The notes below the pieces were generated by a model. It saw nothing but the letters and a program-made list of their open reading frames with translations. It ran no database searches and was not told where the DNA came from. From the NCBI GenBank assembly GCA_963576565.1, contig OY755042.1, forward strand, positions 10,303,813 through 10,367,812: a DNA stretch of 64,000 bases. Reading direction: 5' to 3'. Below, one piece after another: positions 57,146-64,000 of the stretch (its first letter is position 1; every line of letters starts with the position of its first letter). The stretch comes from Aspidapion aeneum. Its lineage: Eukaryota; Arthropoda; Insecta; Coleoptera; Brentidae. A program made the position numbers and the translations under genes.

Positions 57146-60100
57146 ATTGATGCGTTAACGCAACACCCCATATTTTGTTAAGTTAATATTCTATATGTTA
57201 TTACGGTACTTTCCAAGTAACATTTCTTTATTTATAGCAGAAGCTAAAAGGTTGCCAGCGCCTTTCCTTAAAACCATTAGTTTCAATGTTTGGTCGCTAG
57301 CACGTTCCCATTACCCTTATATACCCCTTAGACCTCCTAAATGGGACTCCCCAATTGGTGGTGGCAACCTATGTATTAAACTCACTATAAAACCATAAGA
57401 AATAAACTCCAGCTTCGCCCTCTAGCGGTTCCACCAGTATAGAACATTTTAGAGCCTAAAGCTATTATGCCAGGTTCTAAAAGCAACTCAGAAACGTCCT
57501 CTATCCTATTATAAAACTAGATTTGGTAATTTGGTATCCTGGCGATTCTGTTGAATACCATAATACCTTTAGAGTAAAGAAGTTTTCCTATAAAAGCTAT
57601 GGCGATATTTTAGATTTACAATGGCTATATAAAATAATTTAGGTCACAAAATTGCAAAAAATGTCAGTCCCAAAATTATTTTATCACGTAAAAATATACC
57701 GAGTTTGTCGTTTTGTTGATGATCAAATTGCCTGCCAGATTTATTTTTCTGATAAAATCGTATCTAAAAAGCTCTCAAAACAAGCGCGCCAGCTCAAGAA
57801 TGCTTTTTAATAGTTTTTTGATAACAAAATAACAAATACTTAAAATAAAAAAAACATCATTTACACTATTCACCATTAAAAAAGTCTGTTTGGTTTACAT
57901 AAATCAAAATTAAAGTAAAATTATTGTTAAAAAACACTGCTAAAACGACTAGATAAATATTTTCTCTTTACAATATGTTTTAAATAAATTTATATACGCC
58001 ATTATGGTTTTATAGTGGTCACTTGGTTTTATTTGTTACTGTATCGCAACAAGGATTTTTGAGTGCCCTTATGAAACCAACAAAAAAGAACAATGTAAAC
58101 AGTCAACATAACCTCACTTAAATGTTTTGTATTTGTTTATAAAGTGATTAAAAGCGTATAATTCAACACTTTTAAATGTTTTTTATCGTGCAATTTCGAC
58201 ACAATCAAGATGGCCAGTGTAAAGATATTCGTTGTGCCTGCAGATTGGAGGGCAACCTCTTATATTGGCCGTCTAAACAGGCCTTATCTAGGCCTGGGTG
58301 TCCTACCCAGGAGGACGAAAACTCAACAATTATTAATTATTGGGCTTTAAATAATCAATCTTGCAATAGGTAGGTACTAATCTGTACCTAGGTATATCTA
58401 TTATTTTTACAAGAAATACCTAAAAAAATAAAACACGTATTTACTTACTTCTGTTAGAAGGAAACAAGGTTTTATATGGCAGCCTATCTAAATAATATTT
58501 AATATACAGCTATGGGTAACTATATAAATACAAAGGAATTAAGTTTACCTTTAAGCCTTCCTATAAAACCTTTTTAAAATGCCTAAAAGTAATGGCAAAA
58601 ACCAAAAGTCTAAAGTTTATATTTACCACTCTTAAAAACCTTAAGGAAACTAGGTTCTATATGGCCGCCTATCTAATCATATTTACTTTTAAACTACTGC
58701 TAACTATAAAAACAAAAGGATATAAGATAACCTTGTAACTCTATTATAAAACACTTTTGTGATGACCTAAAGTAATGAAAAAAACTAAATGACCAAAGTT
58801 TATATTTATTTCTTTTTAAAAACTTTAGGTAAAATGGTTTTATAAGACCATCTTTATAAATCAGAAATCAATAAAACCAAAAGTATCTAAAAGGAACAGA
58901 AGGAATATCAGTTTTATTATACTCCCTTAATAAATCACTTTTTGGTTGTATAACACCCCTTTAGGTAATTGGCAATATAAATTACCTTTAGGTAGCTAAA
59001 TTGATCCTAAAACCCATAACAGCACCCTCTAAATAACCTAGGAACCAAATTGATAAAACCTTGAGTGGTAATAATGTTACTTGGGTTATTAGTTACATTT
59101 ATGTATATTGATAATACAAAAATACTTTTTTTTATAAATATTGTTTTCTTTCTATACTTGGCCCAAAATGGGTTAAGTAAAAGATAACAGAGATGTTTTT
59201 GTGTATTATTCGTGCGAATTTGTAAAAACCCTAAAGGTTTTCGTAGAGGACACTTTTTGGCTTGAAATTTTTTTAGCACACCTATATTTTAAATAGGAAA
59301 ACTGCGTCGAGTGATGCCTTGTTTTGAAGTTCGCTCAAATGTCTATACAATCGTGTAAAAAAAAGTCGAAAATCTATCGATTCTTATTTGGCATGTTTGC
59401 CTTCAAATTTAACAGGAAACGATAAATAAAAGAAAGTCATACAATATGAAATACGAATCACTGCAAAATATTTTTTTAATGAAAAATAAGTGTCAGGATT
59501 TTTAAAATTTTAAACGTTTTCTTATCGCTTCATGATGACTTTCAAGGCAAATATCTCAAAAACTCGAAATTTTTACACGGTAGTAAAGACATTCAAGGGA
59601 CCTTCAAAACAAGGTATTACCTGACCCACTTTTAGAAAAGACACCCAAAAACACTAAATTTTGATTTTTTTTATCTTTGGCACACTTTGTTAAAACTTTT
59701 GATACCAAATACGGCACAGATTTTTTTTCTACAAATGTCAACATTTCTTCTTTATCACAAATAATAGGCTGACAAAGCCAGACACAGGAATGCTGTACTT
59801 CCTAAGCCTCATTAAAGCTCTGAATCTATAAATAATTATTTCTACGGATGCTATAAAATAGATATTACTCGAAGAAAAATTTTACTTCAACCTTAGATTT
59901 ACAGCCAATCTCACCGACTCTTTTTCGCATTTCCTAACATAAATGGTTCTTTGATATGGTTTTAATGTGATGTAATAAAGAACCCTTTAAGGAATCTGGA
60001 AAATAGTCGGTAAAATGGACCCTTAATTCTTCTCCATTAATCGCTGATTCGCATCAGTGACCCTATAACTTCCAGAAACTCAAGTTTTTGACATAATAGC

Positions 60101-60154
60101 AAATCACTTGTTGGTAACCCATCAAAAATATGTTTTGAAAATTTTACGATCAAA
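57146..60154 (+). other. Non-coding stretch with a partial ~190-bp tandem repeat
   Basis: About 58455-58860 contains two to two and a half diverged units. They share TATATGGC[AC]GCCTATCTAA, then AAAGTTTATATTTA, with spacing near 185-190 bp. Nothing else is recognised. This may be part of GTF2H3 intron 3 and the 5' flank of the kinase gene. Confidence 0.45.
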
Positions 60155-61066
60155 ATGTCACAAGAAATTGTAACACAAATTCTCAAAAATGACTTGCGAT
60201 TATCTATAAAGACCCTCAAAAATGACTATTCCTTTGGAAAGACTATAGGCAAAGGAACATACAGCCGGGTGTGTGTAGCTACAACAAAAATAGGTAAGAA
60301 ACTGGCCTGCAAGATAATCAATAAGAGACTAGCTGGTGAAGAATATCTAGGAAAATTTCTTCCAAGAGAAATAGAAATTCTAGAGCATATTCACCATCCC
60401 AACCTAATCACAGTTCACAATATTATAGAGACAAAAAACACTATATATATGTTTATGGACTACTGTCAAAAAGGAGATTTGCTGGAATACGTGGGTAATC
60501 ATGGAGCTCTCCCGGAAAAGAAGGCAAAACATTACTTCAAACAACTTGTCGAAGCAGTTCACTTTCTTCATTCTCAAGATATTGCTCATCGAGACCTAAA
60601 GTGTGAAAATGTCTTCATAACATGGAACAACCAAATTAAACTAGGGGATTTCGGTTTTGTTAGAGAATGCAAAAATGAACTTTCTGAAACATTTTGTGGC
60701 TCGGCGGCATACGCTTCCCCTGAACTACTAATGGGATTTCCCTATGAACCCAAGCCCTATGATATATGGTCTCTAGGATGCGTAATTTTTATTATGGTTA
60801 CCGGAACGATGCCGTTTGATGATACAGACGTAAAACGAATGATATCCAATCAACTGACAAGGAAACTATCTCTGAATAATGCAAACTGGGAATTTTATTC
60901 AAACTCCTTTAGAACTTTGGTAAAAATTATGTTAGAACCAAATGTCAGAAAAAGAGCAACCATAGGAGATATTAAAAATCACACTTGGTTATTAAAGACA
61001 GGAAAAGTTGATGTTAAAAAGATGTTTTCATTGTCAAATAACTCCTTTTTTAGTCAGTTTATGTAA
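60155..61066 (+). CDS. Testis-specific serine/threonine kinase (TSSK-like)
   Basis: A single uninterrupted frame of 303 codons carries a complete protein kinase domain. The glycine loop is GKGTYSRVC (residues about 31-39). The ATP lysine is in KLACKII, HRDLKCENV is the catalytic loop, LGDFGFV carries the DFG motif, and GSAAYASPELL is the activation and P+1 segment (SPE instead of APE). DIWSLGCVIFIMVTGTMPFD and NVRKRATIGDIKNHTWLL close the C-lobe. The SETFCGSAAYASPE and MPFDD features and the short length are characteristic of the TSSK1/2/4 group. These enzymes work in late spermatogenesis in animals studied. The lack of introns is common in this family. The ATG at 60155 lies shortly before the kinase fold begins. 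AATAAA follows at once after the stop. Confidence 0.92.
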   Translation: MSQEIVTQILKNDLRLSIKTLKNDYSFGKTIGKGTYSRVCVATTKIGKKLACKIINKRLAGEEYLGKFLPREIEILEHIHHPNLITVHNIIETKNTIYMFMDYCQKGDLLEYVGNHGALPEKKAKHYFKQLVEAVHFLHSQDIAHRDLKCENVFITWNNQIKLGDFGFVRECKNELSETFCGSAAYASPELLMGFPYEPKPYDIWSLGCVIFIMVTGTMPFDDTDVKRMISNQLTRKLSLNNANWEFYSNSFRTLVKIMLEPNVRKRATIGDIKNHTWLLKTGKVDVKKMFSLSNNSFFSQFM

Positions 61067-61067
61067 A

Positions 61068-61073
61068 AATAAA
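61068..61073 (+). terminator. Polyadenylation signal of the kinase gene
   Basis: AATAAA begins two bases after the TAA stop and is followed by a T-rich stretch, so the 3' untranslated region would be very short. It is a match to the consensus only. Confidence 0.55.
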
Positions 61074-61857
61074 GGTTTTTTTAAATTTAATTTTTTAATT
61101 TTATTACATGTATTTATAGCTTACAATTTTACAATTAAAATGTTTTGTTGTCCTTTCAGCCACAATTAAATATAATACTACCTTTTCATTTTAAAGTCCT
61201 GGGAACTTGTTTGCAGTTATGCCACGTATTTGTTATACAGCAGATTTATTAGGATCTGATAAACTCCACATTTTTTTGGTTTTAATGACTGGATAAACCT
61301 AAAGGAGTTTAAGTTCAAATCTATACTTCATTGTCCGCGACTACAAGAGTTATTGACAAAGCTAAACCAAATCCATGATATACGAGCAACGACTGTATGG
61401 TTTTCAAAGGAATGACCATATACTTCATTGCTGAGACTACAAGGGTTATTAAAAAAGCTAAACCAAACCGAAATCTAAATAACTACAAAAAAAGGAGAAA
61501 AAAAAATATAAAACAAATTGTCTTTTAGTAAAAATTTAAAAGACATTATTAGTAATCATATTTTGCAATAAATTAATTTATAAATAAGTAATTAATAAAT
61601 AAATCTGCAAACTAAATTTGACTTAGCATTTCTGGGTTATGGAAACTATACAGTTAAAATTATAATAAACCTATATAGCGCAGAGAATAGAAGCAATATA
61701 TAAAAAAGCGGCCATTATACGTAAGTACAAGCATGGAATTTGGCACACCTATTAAGAACAATATTTTAATTGTCTTCACTCGATGTTCCCTTTTAATTTG
61801 TCTTCAGGCCATTTTTTCAAAATAGCGGTGGAAGAATCATTAAAATTACATCTTTAA

Positions 61858-62545
61858 CAATCGGGGTGTTTTAAAATTCAAGAACATAATTTTAATTTCC
61901 TTGAGTGATTTCAAGACAAAAAGTTCATATAAACATAGGTTCACAAACGCTTATTTTTCGAGATACAAGGTGTTAAAATTTTGGTTCTTTTATAGCTCTT
62001 ACAGTTTTTCAGATATTTACATTTGGCACGTATATTTACTTATATGCACTACAATATTAGGCATGCCAAATATGTTTTGATTAATTTGTTTATTTTGATA
62101 TACTCTTTATAACATACTGGTACATTTTTTTATTTTATCATAGCAGCGTTTCGTGTAACAGCGATTTTCTCGAAAACGGTTAAAGATGCAAAAAAATTGC
62201 AAAATGCTAAAAGTTTGCAAATGAAACCAGGATTTTATTTCTTGTTTTAAACTATCTACTTCTACCTACCACAGGCTTACAACAACAAAAATCCATGTCC
62301 AATAGTGTGGTGCCTATACCTTAATATACGGTAGTTAATGTAGATTTGAACTAAATATCTCAAAAACTGCATGAGCTATAAACAAAAAACTAAAGGAAAA
62401 AAAACTTTAACACCTTGTATCTCGAAAACAAGGCATTTTGAGGCCTTTGTTTATAGTTATGCAAATTTTGTCTTAAAATCACTTAAGGAATTTAACACTA
62501 AAATTATGTTATCATTGAATTTTGAAAAACCCTGTATAATTTAAT
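61858..62545. mobile_element. Foldback element with internal AACACCTTGTATCTCGA motif
   Basis: TTTTAAAATTCAAGAACATAA, CACTTAAGG-type sequence and CGAGATACAAGGTGTTAAA (61960) pair with inverted copies at 62400-62530 (TTTAACACCTTGTATCTCG). Confidence 0.65.
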
Positions 62546-62624
62546 TTTGAGGATTTAAAAATATGTCTGGTGTCATCATTTACAAATGTTGAACGTTTCA
62601 AATGTATACAGGATGATACGCTAT

Positions 62625-63310
62625 TCCAAACGACATTATAAATTAATCTTTTTGCCAAGACCCATAAGGTTTTGCCCTTCCAGCTGATGCAGAGTGTAAT
62701 TTTTTATAATTGCAATATCCCTGTAACTCAGTTATTATTGGAAGTAGAAAGTTAAAAATTTTGTTGCAATTTTTTTTGAGATAACGCCGAAAATGTGTTA
62801 TTTGGGTGTATTTTGACCTATCCTATCAATATCGTCGTGATGTCTGTCTGTGTGTGTCTGTATTTTTCTTCTGTCCGTAACGCGATAGCTCCTAAACCGA
62901 TTTTCATAAAATGTTCAGGTAAAATAGTGTTCGACACTCTAACGAGTTGATTAGTTTTTGGTCAAAATCCATGAATGCTAATGACAGTTTTTTGACAATC
63001 AAAAAGTTTAAAAATAATAACTGTTATAACTAAAAACTTTGTAGGAGCATTAGTTTCCGAGATATTTATAAAAAGTGTTTTCAAGGATTATTATCATAGC
63101 TTCACTTGTACTTATAGGCTAGCTAGGAAGGTATCAGATCCGCCATGGATCCATTTATTTTAGGACCTCATTATATACAGGGTGCGCCAATGTGGTCATT
63201 TTTTCAAATTCCCTAAAAATTAGCTTTAGAGTTACTTGAAGAATGCAAATATCAAAAACATCCCTGTACCCCAGTCGTTTTATTGATCATGTCGTTTGGA
63301 ATGGCGCGGC
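62625..63310. repeat. Possible foldback with (TCTG)n-linked motif
   Basis: GCTATTCCAAACGACAT at about 62630 and ATGTCGTTTGGAATGGC at about 63288 are inverted. Inside, TGTCTGTCTGTGTGTGTCTG at 62842 is followed by GATAGCTCCTAAACCGATTT. Confidence 0.55.
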
Positions 63311-63411
63311 GTGTCGACGACACGTACAAATTTTCAACGTGTAAAATTTGTAAATGATGACATGATAAATAAAACTTTTTGCCACACTTTAGTTTCTCCG
63401 ATTTAACTGAT

Positions 63412-64000
63412 GTACAGGGTGTGCCAAATTCGATATTTTTTGGGGATTTTAGGTATTTCTAGCTGAGATAGATAAAAACGGGTATTGCAAAATGTTTTGG
63501 TCAAAATCGGTTTATCGGTTTTTGAGTTATCGTGTCCCAGATAGACAGACAGACCATCACAAAATTCGGTAGGCTTTTTTTGACCCAAATTTGAGGGGCC
63601 CGGCCAAGTTCGCGCAACTGCTGTACCATCTTTTCTTGAAACATTTCAGCCCTTATTTGACCTACATAAAAATCTACTGCGGAGTGGGCTACGAAACTCA
63701 AACTTAGCACAGTCGTAGATCTTCATACAATCCCTCCAAGTTTCATGGTTTTTCATAAAGTAGTAAAGTACTTACGAAATTTCAAAAAACGTCGAAATTG
63801 CCACTTACACACTCATGTATAGATCATCAAAATTCTACTGTACTTCCAGACATGCTACGACGCTGAAATTTGGCAGACTGATAGATATTATGACCGAATA
63901 TTAAAAAATGTAAAATTTAGTACCCGTAAATTAAAATTCAAACAAGTTTTCATGGCTAATCGGGTAAAAAGAAAAATTAAGGGTTTTTTTGTTTCTCTAG
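63412..64000. repeat. Single CAGGGTGTGCC end and inverted TCTG-linked motif
   Basis: CAGGGTGTGCCAAATTCGAT at about 63415 matches the ends at 8485 and 31069. AAATCGGTTTATCGGTTTTT and GAGTTATCGTGTCCCAGATA, then GACAGACAGACC (63505-63555), are the reverse complement of the motif at 48780-48830. The element runs off the window end or is partial. Confidence 0.5.

Noticed and set aside
58176..58373. Last zinc-ribbon exon of GTF2H3
   Set aside because: The frame has a few Cys residues, but not the expected WVFLP start or the paired CxxC spacing of the p34 C-terminus.

Overview
This window is eukaryotic, and the gene content and repeats point to an insect with a large, repeat-rich genome. It is AT-rich, has spliced coding exons with GT..AG junctions, and carries many kinds of transposable element: jockey-like and RTE-like LINEs, a BEL/Pao gag piece, hAT, Mutator-like, pogo-like, mariner, PIF/Harbinger and piggyBac remnants, a tyrosine-recombinase element and many foldback MITEs. 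The species cannot be fixed from the sequence; a beetle would fit.

Host genes occupy little of the window. (1) Three consecutive exons of GTF2H3/Tfb4 (TFIIH p34 subunit) lie at 40992-41215, 47698-47920 and 53761-53976 on +. They encode 221 of roughly 300 residues. The C-terminal zinc-ribbon exon was not found before the window end. (2) An intact, intronless TSSK-like protein kinase of 303 codons lies at 60155-61066 on +. If the last GTF2H3 exon lies beyond the window, this kinase sits in the third GTF2H3 intron. (3) A foldable tRNA gene with nominal anticodon ACA lies at 49694-49766 on -, inside GTF2H3 intron 2.

Layout. 1-12.7 kb: two 3' LINE fragments (-), a 1.8-kb pogo-like element, a 2.9-kb hAT element with nested foldbacks, and an 8-bp-TSD MITE. 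12.7-19.7 kb: a ~62-bp satellite, CCTAA-like and GCGCTATTTT arrays, and a 1.9-kb foldback. 19.7-31 kb: a deleted Harbinger, a small palindromic MITE, a cluster of 600-bp MITEs with one copy inserted into another, and further foldbacks. 31-38 kb: an RTE-like LINE, a second copy of the 8-bp-TSD MITE, and an FB-like structure in which inverted arrays of short repeats enclose a ~238-bp satellite with a three-unit higher order. 38.8-40.65 kb: a tyrosine-recombinase element with palindromic ends, just upstream of GTF2H3. 41-54 kb: GTF2H3 introns filled with a jockey-like LINE (interrupted by a minisatellite MITE), smaller MITEs, the tRNA, a BEL/Pao piece and a third copy of the first LINE. 54-64 kb: foldbacks, an inverted piggyBac remnant and the kinase.

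The strongest candidates for something not yet described are the tyrosine-recombinase element with hairpin ends, the FB-like satellite structure, and the two palindromic MITEs with 9-bp duplications.
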